64,000 nt of DNA from Agrobacterium tumefaciens. GTDB taxonomy: Bacteria > Pseudomonadota > Alphaproteobacteria > Rhizobiales > Rhizobiaceae. The first letter of the stretch is position 1. Each line of letters begins with the position of its first letter. Both the position numbers and the translations under genes were made by a program. This document shows positions 41,971-51,051 of this stretch, piece after piece. Below the pieces are notes generated by a model, which saw only the letters and a program-made list of their open reading frames with translations, was not told the origin of the DNA and made no database searches. The stretch spans positions 1 to 64,000 of the forward strand of contig JAGIAH010000008.1 of assembly GCA_017744915.1 (NCBI GenBank), read 5' to 3'.

Positions 41971-42879
41971 TCAGGCCGGAAAATATTCGCCCAGCAGCGA
42001 AGGCGCGCCATCCGTTCGCACTTCGCCTTTTTCGATCAGGTCCTCGATATGCGCGAGCACGGAAAGGGCTGCCGCGCCATGCAGGCGCTTGTCGGTGCTG
42101 GCATAGATCACCTTCACCATATCGGCGATCAGCCTGTCACCTTGCCTGATCCGCTTCAGAACGGCCTTTTCCCGCATGCGGCGGTGGGCGCGCAAGCCCC
42201 GCATGAAGGCGGCCGGATCAGTGACCGGTCCGCCATGGCCGGGCAGAAACAGCCGGTCGTCGCGGGTCAGCAGCCGCTCCAGCGAGGCCATGTAATCGCT
42301 CATCGCTCCATCCGGCGGTGCGACAATGGTGGTGGCCCAGGCCATGACATGATCGGCCGAAAAGACGATGCCGTTGCCCTCAAGTGCAAAGGCGGCGTGA
42401 TTGGCGGTATGTCCCGGCGTATGCAGCGCGGTCAGCGTCCAGCCATCGCCGGAAAGACTCTGCCCGTCGCCTAGCGCAATGTCGGGTGCGAATGCCGTAT
42501 CGGAACTTTCGGCAAAGGGATTGGTTTCGCCCACATGCAGCGGCCGGGCGGCGCGATGCGGGCCTTCCGCTACCGTCAGCGCCCCGGTCGCCTGCTTCAG
42601 CCGCCGGGCGAGCGGCGAGTGATCACGATGGGTGTGGCTGACGAAGATATGGGTCACCTCGCGGCCATCAAGCGCCGCCATCAGCGCCTGAAAATGCGCC
42701 TCATCTTCCGGGCCGGGATCGATGACGGCAACGGAGCGGTCACCGACGATATAGGAGTTGGTGCCATGAAAGGTGAAGGCGGAGGGGTTGTTGACGGTGA
42801 TGCGCTGGATGAGCGGGGCGACAGGAACCGCCTCGCCATAGGCCGGCTTGAAGTCGAGATCGAATGCCGGGTCCGCCAT
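41971..42879 (-). CDS. Metallo-beta-lactamase-fold hydrolase
   Basis: 302-aa hydrolase. The zinc motif SHTHRDH gives His82, His84, Asp86 and His87; further ligands are in HTPGHTANHAAF and FSADHVMAW. The C-terminal winged-helix-like segment (RMREKAVLKRIRQGDRLIAD) places it in the LACTB2/RNase-Z-like group of MBL proteins rather than antibiotic hydrolases. ATG 42879 follows AGGAGGTCTCG; the frame runs 24 codons further upstream. Substrate unknown. Confidence 0.9.
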   Translation of the reverse strand: MADPAFDLDFKPAYGEAVPVAPLIQRITVNNPSAFTFHGTNSYIVGDRSVAVIDPGPEDEAHFQALMAALDGREVTHIFVSHTHRDHSPLARRLKQATGALTVAEGPHRAARPLHVGETNPFAESSDTAFAPDIALGDGQSLSGDGWTLTALHTPGHTANHAAFALEGNGIVFSADHVMAWATTIVAPPDGAMSDYMASLERLLTRDDRLFLPGHGGPVTDPAAFMRGLRAHRRMREKAVLKRIRQGDRLIADMVKVIYASTDKRLHGAAALSVLAHIEDLIEKGEVRTDGAPSLLGEYFPA

Positions 42880-43009
42880 CGAGACCTCCTGAATGAATGC
42901 CATGCCGCCCGTGCCGGCGGCACCCGCCGCACAATCGCCAAGCCCTATCATGCCGTCTGCGGCGCGGCACCCAAAAAGCTTGGATTTTGTGAAAAAATTG
43001 GTCGCCGGG

Positions 43010-43480
43010 TCATTGCCGCGCCGGGCAGGCTTTGCTAATCAGGCGCGGTTCAGGCAGCGGCGTTTCGCTCTCGCTGCCCTGTTGGGGCGTCGCCAAGCGG
43101 TAAGGCACCGGTTTTTGGTACCGGCATTCCCAGGTTCGAATCCTGGCGCCCCAGCCATCACTTCCAAAGTCAAAACAGTGTCCGCAGGTCCCGGCACCGT
43201 CGATCACACGAATGATTTCCACGCAGCGTACTTCGTCGCCGTCCGTATCCGGAACGGTTTCGTAGAGAATGACGTAGGGGGCTTCGACGAGCATGCGGGC
43301 AGACGGAAAAATTTCCGGATGGCGTTCGCCGAGATGGGGATGATCAACCAGGCTTTCCGCTTTGGCCCGGAATCGGGCAAAATACCGTTCCGCAGCCAAG
43401 GGCTGTGACTTGCCGATATCGACGTAGATTTTCTTCACATCGCTGCGTGCGCGGGGCGTCCAGACAAGTCTAATGGTCAC
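43010..43480 (-). CDS. parE: ParE/RelE-family toxin with C-terminus extended through antisense tRNA-Gln
   Basis: The first about 98 residues are a ParE-type toxin: VWTPRARSDVKKIYVDIGKS, RFRAKAESLVDHPHLGERHP, LVEAPYVILYETVPD and VRCVEIIRVIDGA. ParE toxins normally stop there. This frame has no stop and continues about 58 codons through the complement of tRNA-Gln and beyond (GARIRTWECRYQKP is the antisense tRNA). The original stop has apparently been lost. Upstream it overlaps parD by 11 bp. Whether the long form is active is open. Confidence 0.8.
   Translation of the reverse strand: MTIRLVWTPRARSDVKKIYVDIGKSQPLAAERYFARFRAKAESLVDHPHLGERHPEIFPSARMLVEAPYVILYETVPDTDGDEVRCVEIIRVIDGAGTCGHCFDFGSDGWGARIRTWECRYQKPVPYRLATPQQGSESETPLPEPRLISKACPARQ
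43083..43157 (+). tRNA. tRNA-Gln (UUG)
   Basis: Acceptor stem TGGGGCG pairs with CGCCCCA, followed by discriminator G and an encoded CCA. The anticodon arm CCGGT-TTTTGGT-ACCGG gives anticodon TTG; the T arm contains GGTTCGAATCC. Single-copy position here, next to a ParDE module on the opposite strand. Confidence 0.95.
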
Positions 43481-43751
43481 GATTTTTCAACGAAGCCAGT
43501 TCCGCCCGCGCTTCATTGAGCGTCTCGTCAAAATCCGCTTCGGTTGAATTGCCGCTGGCTTTGCCCTCGGCCCACAACGCGCGCAACTTGGTGATGTCCT
43601 CGCGTCGCTGAACCCATTTCGCCGACCAGTCGCGCATCGCCTCACGGATGACTTCGCTGCTGCTGGCATAGGCACCGCTTTCCACGGCATCACGCAAGAT
43701 TTCGGCGTGCTGGGGCGTCATGGAAACGCTGATCTTCTCCACATTGGCCAT
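43470..43751 (-). CDS. parD: ParD-type antitoxin (ribbon-helix-helix)
   Basis: 93-aa antitoxin. The N-terminal ribbon-helix-helix domain MANVEKISVSMTPQHAEIL and GAYASSSEVIREAMRDW binds DNA and dimerises; the C-terminal acidic tail (NSTEADFDETLNEARAEL) contacts the toxin. Start at 43751 (the frame begins six codons earlier). It precedes and overlaps parE, the normal order. A 10-bp inverted repeat sits immediately upstream and is probably its operator. Confidence 0.92.
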   Translation of the reverse strand: MANVEKISVSMTPQHAEILRDAVESGAYASSSEVIREAMRDWSAKWVQRREDITKLRALWAEGKASGNSTEADFDETLNEARAELASLKNRDH

Positions 43752-43766
43752 ATGTGATCTCCTCGG

Positions 43767-43795
43767 CATTTGGTGGCAATTATTACTACCAAATG
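43767..43795. promoter_or_regulatory. Inverted repeat upstream of parDE (probable autoregulatory operator)
   Basis: CATTTGGTGG - 9 nt - CTACCAAATG: 10-bp arms with one mismatch, spanning an AT-rich TAATAATT that could be the -10 box on the minus strand. It lies 16-44 bp before the parD ATG. Confidence 0.65.
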
Positions 43796-43943
43796 GATTG
43801 TGATACTATCATTTTCGGCGTGCGAAGTGGCCATCCGACCCGGACCTGCCCCCCGAGCATCTGCAGCCGATTGATTCTGTGAGATGTGAGCAAATCCTCG
43901 GCACAAGGCTGAGGATGACGGTGCGTATCGAGAAGTCGCGTCT

Positions 43944-43977
43944 AACAAAAACGCCGCGCGTCCAAAGACACGCGGCG
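43944..43977 (-). terminator. Rho-independent terminator of mqo
   Basis: On the minus strand, stem CGCCGCG / CGCGGCG followed by TTTTTGTT, about 28 bp after the mqo stop. Confidence 0.85.
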
Positions 43978-44004
43978 CCCAATCTCAAAGATCGTGGCTA
44001 GGCC

Positions 44005-45720
44005 TTAAAGCGCGATATCCGGCACCTTCTTCACCGGCGCACCCGCAGGCGCCGCACCGGCGCCCTTCAGCGCCTCGAGATCGATCTGCGGCGGGGTCGG
44101 CAGCTGCAGGTGTTCGGCGGTGTAGGCCCACTCCTCGCGCACCTTTTCCGGGTCGTCATTCAGCTTGGTGCCGTAGCTCGGCACGATCTGGCGCAGCTTT
44201 GTCTGCCATTCCGGCGTCGCCACCTTGTCCTTGAAGACCTTTTCCAGAACGCTGAGCATGATCGGGGCTGCGGTGGAGGCGCCCGGCGAAGCGCCGAGCA
44301 GGCCGGCGATGCTGCCATCCCCTGCGGCGACGACTTCGGTGCCGAGCCTCAGCACGCCGCCCTTTTCTTCGTCGCGCTTGATGATCTGCACGCGCTGTCC
44401 GGCCTGCCACAGGCGCCATTCGCCCTGCTTGGCATTGGGGAAATATTCCTTCAGCGCGGCAAAACGGTCGTCATCCGACATCATCAGCTGGCCGGCGAGA
44501 TATTCCACCAGCGGATATTCATCGATGCCCACGCGCACCATCGGCCAGGCGTTGCTGGTCGTGACGGAGGAGACGAGATCGAAATAGGAGCCTTCCTTCA
44601 GGAACTTGGTGGAGAAGGTGGCGAAAGGTCCGAACAGGATGACACGCTTGCCGCCCAGCACGCGGGTATCGAGATGCGGAACCGACATGGGCGGCGAGCC
44701 GACCGAGGCCTTGCCATAGGCCTTGGCCAGATGCTGCATCGTCACATCAGGGTTTTCGTTGATGAGGAACGAGCCGCCCACGGGGAAGCCGGCATAATCA
44801 TCGGCTTCCGGAATGCCGGACATCTGCAGCAGGTGCAGCGCGCCGCCGCCGGCGCCGATGAACACAAATTTCGCATCCACCACCTGTTCGGCATCGGTCT
44901 TGGTGTTGGTGTAGGTCACGCGCCAGCTGCCGTCGGCATTGCGCTGGATATCGGACACCTCGCTATTGACCTGCAGGTCGAAATTCTGGTCGCTCTGCAG
45001 ATGCGATACGAATTGCCGGGTGATCTCGCCGAATTCCATGTCGGTGCCGAGCGGCGACCAGGTTGCGCCGATCTTCTGGGAAGGATCACGGCCTTCCATC
45101 ATCAGCGGCACCCACTTCTTGATCTGCTCGGGATCGGTGGAGAATTCCATGCCGGCGAAAAGCGGGCTGGCCTTCAGCGCCTGATAACGCTTTTCCAGAT
45201 AGGCGACGTTCTCGTCACCCCAGACGAAGCTCATATGCGGCGTGTGGTTGATGAAGGAGCGCGGGTTCTTCAAAACGCCGTTACGCACCTGCCATGCCCA
45301 GAACTGCCGGGAAATCTGGAAGGATTCGTTGATGTTGATCGCTTGGTTGATCTTGATGTTGCCGTTTTCGTCCTGCGGCGTGTAGTTGAGCTCGGCAAGC
45401 GCGGAATGGCCGGTGCCGGCATTGTTCCAGCCGTTCGAGCTTTCAAGCGCAACGCCATCCAGCCGCTCCAGCATCTGCATGGACCAGGTGGGCTCAAGTT
45501 CGCGCAGCCAGACACCGAGCGTCGCGCTCATGATGCCGCCGCCGATCAAAAGCACATCGACCTTCTTGGCAGCCGTATTGGCGAGAAGCGGGGAAGAGGG
45601 CAGTGCCGCTGCGGCAATTCCGGCGAGCGCGCCGCCCAGAACCTGTCGGCGGTTCAGCGGAAATGCATGGGAGAGATCAGTGAGCTGGGATTTGTCTTGA
45701 TCGATAGGAGTCACGGCCAT
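44005..45720 (-). CDS. mqo: Malate:quinone oxidoreductase
   Basis: FAD enzyme that oxidises malate to oxaloacetate and passes electrons to quinone at the membrane. 571 aa from [11 protein letters not shown]-binding [14 protein letters not shown] is at about residues 55-68. Family blocks include [18 protein letters not shown] and [19 protein letters not shown]. The N-terminal about 48 residues ([20 protein letters not shown]) look like a twin-arginine signal, suggesting export or a membrane anchor. Many Mqo proteins lack this. A terminator follows. The frame extends 29 codons upstream. Confidence 0.94.
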   Translation of the reverse strand: MAVTPIDQDKSQLTDLSHAFPLNRRQVLGGALAGIAAAALPSSPLLANTAAKKVDVLLIGGGIMSATLGVWLRELEPTWSMQMLERLDGVALESSNGWNNAGTGHSALAELNYTPQDENGNIKINQAININESFQISRQFWAWQVRNGVLKNPRSFINHTPHMSFVWGDENVAYLEKRYQALKASPLFAGMEFSTDPEQIKKWVPLMMEGRDPSQKIGATWSPLGTDMEFGEITRQFVSHLQSDQNFDLQVNSEVSDIQRNADGSWRVTYTNTKTDAEQVVDAKFVFIGAGGGALHLLQMSGIPEADDYAGFPVGGSFLINENPDVTMQHLAKAYGKASVGSPPMSVPHLDTRVLGGKRVILFGPFATFSTKFLKEGSYFDLVSSVTTSNAWPMVRVGIDEYPLVEYLAGQLMMSDDDRFAALKEYFPNAKQGEWRLWQAGQRVQIIKRDEEKGGVLRLGTEVVAAGDGSIAGLLGASPGASTAAPIMLSVLEKVFKDKVATPEWQTKLRQIVPSYGTKLNDDPEKVREEWAYTAEHLQLPTPPQIDLEALKGAGAAPAGAPVKKVPDIAL

Positions 45721-46053
45721 ACCTGATTCTTGTTTTGTGTTAAAAACATTCCTCCCGATCGCCCCGTTATAGCAAAGCGCAAAGCGGCACAACCCGGACT
45801 CATTCACTCCAGTTCAAGCGTTTTTGCAGGGATTTGGCCGGGACATATGGTCGCGCCGGCGAATTTTGCGCATTTGCGGATCGTCATTTTCAGCGCAGTG
45901 AAGATTAGGCGATGCTTTCAAACGGTTGAAAGGGTTCTATGAGCCGGATATCGCAAAAAGCCCAACCGACTGCGCCTTGCAGGCCATGACGATTGGCGCG
46001 GCGCTACTGCGGGCTGAATTTTTTCAGAAAAATGACGATAATCCCGAAAAAGT
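45721..46053. other. Gap upstream of mqo
   Basis: About 330 bp containing the mqo promoter region. I see no gene, repeat or clear operator. Confidence 0.4.
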
Positions 46054-46083
46054 GAAAGGCCCGCCGTTTCGGGCGGGCCTTGT
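46054..46083 (-). terminator. Terminator after the 46.1-kb lipoprotein gene
   Basis: Stem AAGGCCCGCC / GGCGGGCCTT (10 bp) with a 6-nt loop. On the minus strand it is followed by TCACTTTTTC. Probably serves the lipoprotein gene. Confidence 0.75.
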
Positions 46084-46107
46084 TATGTTCGGTCTGAGGC
46101 CGAAAGC

Positions 46108-46530
46108 TCAGTTTGCAGCGAGGAATTCCGCGCAATAGCTCGGGCCGTTGACGCCGGGGCGGTCGGAGACCGTGCGCACGGCAGTGATCTTGTAGTCGCT
46201 GGAAACGACGAGCTGCACCGTGCAGGAGAGAGAAGCGGTGCGGGCCGGCGAGATCTGGCGACCCTTCTTGCCGTCCTTGCCTTCTTCGAATTTGGCCGGA
46301 ATGGTGGCCTTTTTGTAGCCGCCGCGCCAGTTATAGACGGTGGAGCTGCCGCTTTCCGTATCGCTCAGCGGCGGGCCGAATTTTGCGAAGAAAATGCCTG
46401 CGGACTGGCCGACCCAGCGGGTTTCAACCGGGCTCTTCTGGGCAAAAGAGGGGGCGGAGCCGCCGGTGGAGGTGGTGCAGGCGGAGAGCGCAATGGCAAA
46501 CGCTGCGAGCGTTACGCTGCGGAATAGCAT
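46108..46530 (-). CDS. Predicted lipoprotein of unknown function
   Basis: 140-aa protein with signal MLFRSVTLAAFAIALSACTT; LSAC is the lipobox (Cys18). The mature domain contains WVGQSAGIFFAKFGPPLSD and STVYNWRGGYKK, resembling small outer-membrane-assembly-like (BamE-type) folds only in size and start motif. The C-terminus has a cysteine near GPSYCAEFLAAN. No family assigned. Terminator directly downstream. Confidence 0.82.
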   Translation of the reverse strand: MLFRSVTLAAFAIALSACTTSTGGSAPSFAQKSPVETRWVGQSAGIFFAKFGPPLSDTESGSSTVYNWRGGYKKATIPAKFEEGKDGKKGRQISPARTASLSCTVQLVVSSDYKITAVRTVSDRPGVNGPSYCAEFLAAN

Positions 46531-46794
46531 GGTGAAATGTCCTTTGTGCCGTGTCCGGCTTCCCGCCGGTCATTCCGTTCCCCTAGCAGATTTGGCGGCG
46601 GCGGGCAGGGGAGGTGTGCGGTCCGATGAAAATTTCCTGCCACAATTGCTTTTTTGTAACGTTTTCCGCCCTTCCGCCCCGCTTTGCAGGCGCTTGAGGA
46701 GGCTGTTTCACCGGATGGAAAAAACTTGTCATAAAAAATGCAATAAGCCGCTTGTCGAATGCCGGAGGCTGGTCTATAGAAGCGCCGCTGGTCA

Positions 46795-46871
46795 CGGAGT
46801 GTAGCGCAGTCTGGTAGCGCACCACGTTCGGGACGTGGGGGTCGGAGGTTCGAATCCTCTCACTCCGACCA
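46795..46871 (+). tRNA. tRNA-Pro (CGG)
   Basis: Acceptor CGGAGTG pairs with CACTCCG, discriminator A and encoded CCA. The anticodon arm CCACG-TTCGGGA-CGTGG gives anticodon CGG. D arm GCGCAGTCTGGTAGCGC and T arm GGTTCGAATCC are regular. Confidence 0.96.
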
Positions 46872-47448
46872 GCTTAAAGCCAATGAGAACAGTGGCTTGC
46901 AAATGATCCCGAAAATCCCTGAAATCAAAGTCGCGTAGTTAAACCGGACGGTTTGAAACCTCACCGATTGAGGGTATTCGTTGTCCGCGCCTGCGAAATC
47001 CGGCTTTACATGCGAACAGGCTCGCTTCGGCGGGCTTTTTATTGCAGTACCCGGCGCCCGAACGAAAGAGGCCCGTCGCTCCGCCAAGCGCCAGGCCTCA
47101 ATGTCGCGGCCTTGTTTCAGGGGACGCGCGACATCCGACGTCTTAAAAGCGTCAATTCCGATCCACAACCTCAGAAGTTACCCGTCACCGCCCTTAGCCC
47201 CGAATTTTCGGGGCGTCGTGATGATCAACTTATCGCGATCAAAAAAGAGGCCCGCTGTTCTTTCGAACAACGAGCCTCTGTTGGATCGCTTGGCGGAGCG
47301 ACCGCATGCAAATTCGCCTTTTGCGCATGAACGTCAAATGAACAAACGGCTTTCTTGAGGGCCGAGAAACAACCCGTAAAAATCAGGGGCGCATGGATCG
47401 GAAAGCTGCCCCAGCCGTTATCTCCCCACAGCAACAATGGAGGATAAC
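46872..47448. other. 577-bp region after tRNA-Pro with terminator and repeated hairpins
   Basis: No convincing protein gene despite several open frames. It holds a UUCG terminator (47020-47042) and a pair of inverted blocks, GTCGCTCCGCCAAGCG (about 47072-47087) and its complement CGCTTGGCGGAGCGAC (about 47287-47302). Each lies beside an AAGAGGCCCG-type hairpin. It ends in the ribosome-binding site of the 25-aa gene. Confidence 0.55.
47020..47042 (+). terminator. UUCG-loop rho-independent terminator
   Basis: GCTCGC-TTCG-GCGGGC followed by TTTTTAT, 150 bp beyond tRNA-Pro. It could end the tRNA transcript or a short RNA initiated in between. Confidence 0.8.
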
Positions 47449-47526
47449 ATGCTGAAGGGTATCGCATTGTGGGTTATGGGCGTTCCGGTCGTCGTGATCA
47501 TTCTGCTTTATATGTTTGTGTTTTAA
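47449..47526 (+). CDS. 25-aa single-helix membrane microprotein
   Basis: ATG behind AATGGAGGATAAC (GGAGG with good spacing). The product is MLKGIALW followed by an almost entirely hydrophobic run (Val/Ile/Leu-rich, residues 5-25) and TAA. A terminator lies 32 bp downstream, giving a compact single-gene unit. Size and design match bacterial single-helix membrane microproteins; no function can be assigned. Support comes from the ribosome-binding site, hydrophobic composition and the adjacent terminator. Confidence 0.65.
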   Translation: MLKGIALWVMGVPVVVIILLYMFVF

Positions 47527-47552
47527 GTCGCGCCTGATGACAGGCGCAAAAC

Positions 47553-47583
47553 AAAAAGGCGACCACATCGTGATCGCCTTTTG
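47553..47583. terminator. Bidirectional terminator between microprotein gene and cysN
   Basis: AAAAAGGCGACCAC-ATC-GTGATCGCCTTTT: 9-bp stem with one mismatch, A-run on the left and T-run on the right, so it can serve both strands. Confidence 0.8.
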
Positions 47584-47601
47584 TCGTTTATGCGGGCATT
47601 T

Positions 47602-49086
47602 TCAGTCGAGATCGCCGATCAGCCGCGAGGCTGTCGCCGCATCCGTGCGGCGGATGTCGATCTCGTCGCGGTGTTTGGCGAGCAGTTCACCGGCGAGCAG
47701 CTTTTCCGCAAGTCCGGCGGGGAGTGAGAGGATGACGCGGTCGCCCTGTTCCTCCGTCGCACCCGTGCTGCGCTTGCCGGCGATCATGCCGCCCGCAACC
47801 GTATTGTTGGTGTCGGGGTCGATCAGGATGAAGGAGCCGGTCGCCCGGTTCTGTTCATAGGGATCGAAGATCGCCGTCTCGTCGAAAGAGAGGCGCACCT
47901 TGCCGATGGCGTTCATCGGCAGCGAGGTCTCATGCGCCTGCCATTCGCCTTCCTTCAGGTTCAGCTGGCTGACGGGCTGGACGCTGACGCGCTGGCGGCG
48001 GCTGCCGCTTTTGAGCCAATAACGTTTGCCGGCCTCGATACCGCCCGGCTGCAGCGCAACAAGCTGTGCGTCGAAGGCAAGTCCCGTGAGCGGCTGCGCC
48101 TCGATGGAGACGATCATGTCGCCGCGCGAGACATCCACCTGGCGATCGAGCACCAGCGTGACGGCATCACCCGCCACGGCGGCGTTGCGCACAAGATCGA
48201 AGGTGACGATCTGCTTGACATTGGCGACCATGCCCGAAGGCAGGACCACGACGCTGTCGCCCGGCTTCACCGAGCCGCCGGCAACCGTGCCCTGATAGCC
48301 ACGGAAGCTTTCACCCGGACGCGACACGCGCTGCACCGGCAGGCGGAAGCCGCCGGATTGCGCGGAGCGCACGGTGGCAAGCTCCAGTGTTTCAACCAGT
48401 GTCGGGCCTTCATACCAGGGCATGGAGGCTTTGCCGGAAAGAACGACGTTTTCGCCCTTCAGCGCCGACATCGGAATGGCGGTGATCTGCTTGATGCCGA
48501 GATTGGAGGCAAACTCGCGGAACTCGTGGGCGATCAGTTCGAAACCGGCCTTGTCGTAATGAGTCAGGTCGATCTTGTTCACGGCCAGCACGAACTGCCG
48601 GATGCCCATCAGGGCGGCAATGGTGGCGTGGCGGCGTGTCTGTTCGAGAATGCCGGTGCGCGCATCGACGAGCAGCACGGCGAGATCGGCGGTGGAAGCG
48701 CCGGTCGCCATGTTGCGGGTATATTGCTCATGGCCGGGTGTGTCGGCCACGATGAAGGCGCGCCGGTCGGTGGCGAAATAACGATAGGCGACATCGATGG
48801 TGATGCCCTGTTCGCGCTCGGCCTGAAGACCGTCGAGCAGCAGCGCGAAATCGGGCAGTCCGAGATCGTTCTGCTTGCCGCTGTCGCGGTGCAGCGTGGC
48901 GGCCTGGTCTTCCTTGACGGCCTTGGTGTCCCAGAGGAGACGGCCGATCAGGGTCGACTTACCATCGTCCACGCTGCCGCAGGTGATGAGGCGGAGCGGA
49001 CGCGTGTCGCGCGCCACCTTCGAATGTTCGGCGAAGGGCAAAATGGTGGCGGAAGAGGAGGGGGTGCTTGCGGCGGCAGTGCTCAT
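47602..49086 (-). CDS. cysN: Sulfate adenylyltransferase subunit 1 (GTPase)
   Basis: GTP-hydrolysing regulatory subunit of ATP sulfurylase, which makes APS from sulfate. 494 aa. G1 GSVDDGKST (residues 38-46), G3 DTPGHEQYTRNM, G4 NKIDL, then EF-Tu-like beta domains. There is no C-terminal APS kinase (CysC) fusion, which fits direct reduction of APS by the CysH encoded here. Its ATG overlaps the cysD stop (TGATG). Last gene of cysH-cysD-cysN. Confidence 0.96.
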   Translation of the reverse strand: MSTAAASTPSSSATILPFAEHSKVARDTRPLRLITCGSVDDGKSTLIGRLLWDTKAVKEDQAATLHRDSGKQNDLGLPDFALLLDGLQAEREQGITIDVAYRYFATDRRAFIVADTPGHEQYTRNMATGASTADLAVLLVDARTGILEQTRRHATIAALMGIRQFVLAVNKIDLTHYDKAGFELIAHEFREFASNLGIKQITAIPMSALKGENVVLSGKASMPWYEGPTLVETLELATVRSAQSGGFRLPVQRVSRPGESFRGYQGTVAGGSVKPGDSVVVLPSGMVANVKQIVTFDLVRNAAVAGDAVTLVLDRQVDVSRGDMIVSIEAQPLTGLAFDAQLVALQPGGIEAGKRYWLKSGSRRQRVSVQPVSQLNLKEGEWQAHETSLPMNAIGKVRLSFDETAIFDPYEQNRATGSFILIDPDTNNTVAGGMIAGKRSTGATEEQGDRVILSLPAGLAEKLLAGELLAKHRDEIDIRRTDAATASRLIGDLD

Positions 49087-50039
49087 CAGAAATAGCCCTC
49101 GCGCTTCTTCTTCTCCATGGAACCGGACTGGTCGCGGTCAATCGCGCGGCCCTGCCGTTCGGAGACGGTGGCGATTTCCAGTTCGGCGATGACCTCCTGA
49201 AGCGTCGCCGCCTCGGAGCGGATCGCGCCGGTCAGCGGGAAGCAGCCGAGCGTGCGGAAGCGGATCGAGCCGTGCTTGATCTCTTCGCCGGGCAGAAGCT
49301 CCAGACGTTCGTCTTCGGCCAGGATCATCATGCCGTCGCGTTCCACGTAAGGACGCTCGGCGGCGTAATAGAGCGGCACCAGCGGAATGTTTTCCGCCTC
49401 GATGTAACGCCAGATATCCACCTCAGTCCAATTGGAGAGCGGGAAGGCGCGCACGCTTTCACCCTTGCGGACCATGCCGTTATAGATGTTCCACAGTTCC
49501 GGGCGCTGGTTGCGCGGGTCCCATTTGTGGTCGGGCGTGCGGAAGGAATAGATGCGCTCCTTGGCGCGGCTCGCCTCTTCGTCGCGCCGTGCGCCGCCGA
49601 AGGCCGCGTCGAACTGGCCGGCGTCGAGCGCCTGGCGCAGCGCTTCCGTCTTCATGATGTCGGTGTAAAGCGCCGATCCATGGGAGAAGGGGGTGACGTT
49701 TTCGCTCTCGCCGCGCGGGTTGGTGTAGGAAATCAGATCGAGATCGTATTCCTTGACGATATTATCGCGGAACTCGATCATTTCCTTGAACTTCCAGCCG
49801 GTATTGACATGCAGCAGCGGGAAGGGGATGCGGCCGGGGAAAAACGCCTTGCGCGCCAAGTGCAGCAGCACGGACGAATCCTTGCCGATGGAATAGAGCA
49901 TGACAGGCTTGTCGAATTCGGCGGCGACTTCGCGGAAGATGTGAATGGCTTCGTTTTCAAGCGCCTTCAGATGGGGATCGAGAGGCGGCTTGGCTGCGAC
50001 AGTATTCTTGCTGTCCGTCTCGTGGACTGCGTTGGACAT
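49086..50039 (-). CDS. cysD: Sulfate adenylyltransferase subunit 2
   Basis: Catalytic subunit of ATP sulfurylase, PP-loop ATPase family. 317 aa from ATG 50039. PP-loop [13 protein letters not shown] (about residues 50-62), then [13 protein letters not shown], and the conserved [20 protein letters not shown]. CysN activates it. The open frame extends 125 codons upstream into cysH in another frame and is rejected. Ribosome-binding site GGAGTTTACA precedes the ATG. Pairs with CysN by overlap. Confidence 0.96.
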   Translation of the reverse strand: MSNAVHETDSKNTVAAKPPLDPHLKALENEAIHIFREVAAEFDKPVMLYSIGKDSSVLLHLARKAFFPGRIPFPLLHVNTGWKFKEMIEFRDNIVKEYDLDLISYTNPRGESENVTPFSHGSALYTDIMKTEALRQALDAGQFDAAFGGARRDEEASRAKERIYSFRTPDHKWDPRNQRPELWNIYNGMVRKGESVRAFPLSNWTEVDIWRYIEAENIPLVPLYYAAERPYVERDGMMILAEDERLELLPGEEIKHGSIRFRTLGCFPLTGAIRSEAATLQEVIAELEIATVSERQGRAIDRDQSGSMEKKKREGYF

Positions 50040-50064
50040 TGTAAACTCCGGGATTACTGAATGA

Positions 50065-50847
50065 TTATCGTTGCGGGATGGCGGAAACGGCGGGTGTCTG
50101 CTCCGCACCGGCGACGTGAAGACCGCATTCGCGCTTCTCGTCGTTTTCCCACCACCATCGTCCGGCGCGCTCAGGCTCGCCGGGCTTGATGGCGCGCGTA
50201 CACGGCTCGCAGCCGATGGAGGGGTAACCGCGCGCATGCAACGGATTGACGGGGATGTTCTCCTCGGCGACATGCGCCCGGATGAGGTCGATATCCCAGT
50301 CAGCCAAGGGATTGATCTTGATGAGATTACGATCCGCGTCGAACTCGGCGAATGGCGTCGTCGCGCGATTGCCCGACTGGCCGCGCCTGAGACCGGTGAT
50401 CCAGAAGGCTGCACCCTCCAGCGCCTTGCCGAGCGGGATCAGCTTCCTGACATGACAGCAGGCGTGGCGCGCCTCGACGCTTTCGTAAAAGCCGTTGAGA
50501 CCATACTTGGCGGCATAGGCGTCGATATCGTCCTGTTCGGGCCGGAAGCGGCGGATTTCGATGCCGAAACGTTCTTCGGTTTCATCGATGAGATCGACAG
50601 TTTCCTTGAACAGGCGGCCGGTCTCCAGCGTCACCACATCGATCGGCAGACGATGCGTGCCGATGGCGGCGGTGATGACCTGATCCTCTATGCCGAGGCT
50701 GGTGGTGAAGACCGCCCGCCCGCCGAGGCCGGCGATAAACGAAAGCCGACCCGCCAGATCGAGCCCGGCAAGCGTGGCGTCGAGGGAAGCGGCATCGGCA
50801 GAGGCATTTGCTGAATTGATCGTCATTGTCACGTCCGGGATTTCCAT
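50065..50847 (-). CDS. cysH: Assimilatory adenylylsulfate (APS) reductase
   Basis: Reduces APS to sulfite. 260 aa. The two cysteine pairs Cys130-Cys131 (HACCHVRK) and Cys213/Cys216 (GCEPCTRA) bind a [4Fe-4S] cluster, which marks the APS-reducing type rather than the PAPS-reducing one. The catalytic cysteine is Cys241 in KRECGLH. An internal ATG at 50826 could be the true start. First gene of the minus-strand cysHDN operon, divergent from the Rrf2 regulator. The lack of CysC in the window agrees with APS as substrate. Confidence 0.95.
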   Translation of the reverse strand: MEIPDVTMTINSANASADAASLDATLAGLDLAGRLSFIAGLGGRAVFTTSLGIEDQVITAAIGTHRLPIDVVTLETGRLFKETVDLIDETEERFGIEIRRFRPEQDDIDAYAAKYGLNGFYESVEARHACCHVRKLIPLGKALEGAAFWITGLRRGQSGNRATTPFAEFDADRNLIKINPLADWDIDLIRAHVAEENIPVNPLHARGYPSIGCEPCTRAIKPGEPERAGRWWWENDEKRECGLHVAGAEQTPAVSAIPQR

Positions 50848-51051
50848 GGCCGATTATTGTTGAAATCCGGCTATGGGAACAGAAATGACAGTCTTTGTGC
50901 GTTGCACTTGAGAGCAAAAATGCCTCATGCGCGCGTGGTATGAGCAAAAGATGCCCGTTCACCTTCTTTGCAGCTTGGATTTGAATTGTGACAACTTCTG
51001 CGCTAAGCCGGAATTGCCGGGTTTCCGGGCTTGTGGTCTACTGGTTTTACG

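Noticed and set aside
44110..45726. 538-codon frame opposite mqo
   Set aside because: Antisense shadow without domain features.
46953..47467. Three overlapping small frames on both strands after tRNA-Pro
   Set aside because: They run through hairpins and a terminator, lack ribosome-binding sites, and are better explained as non-coding structured DNA.
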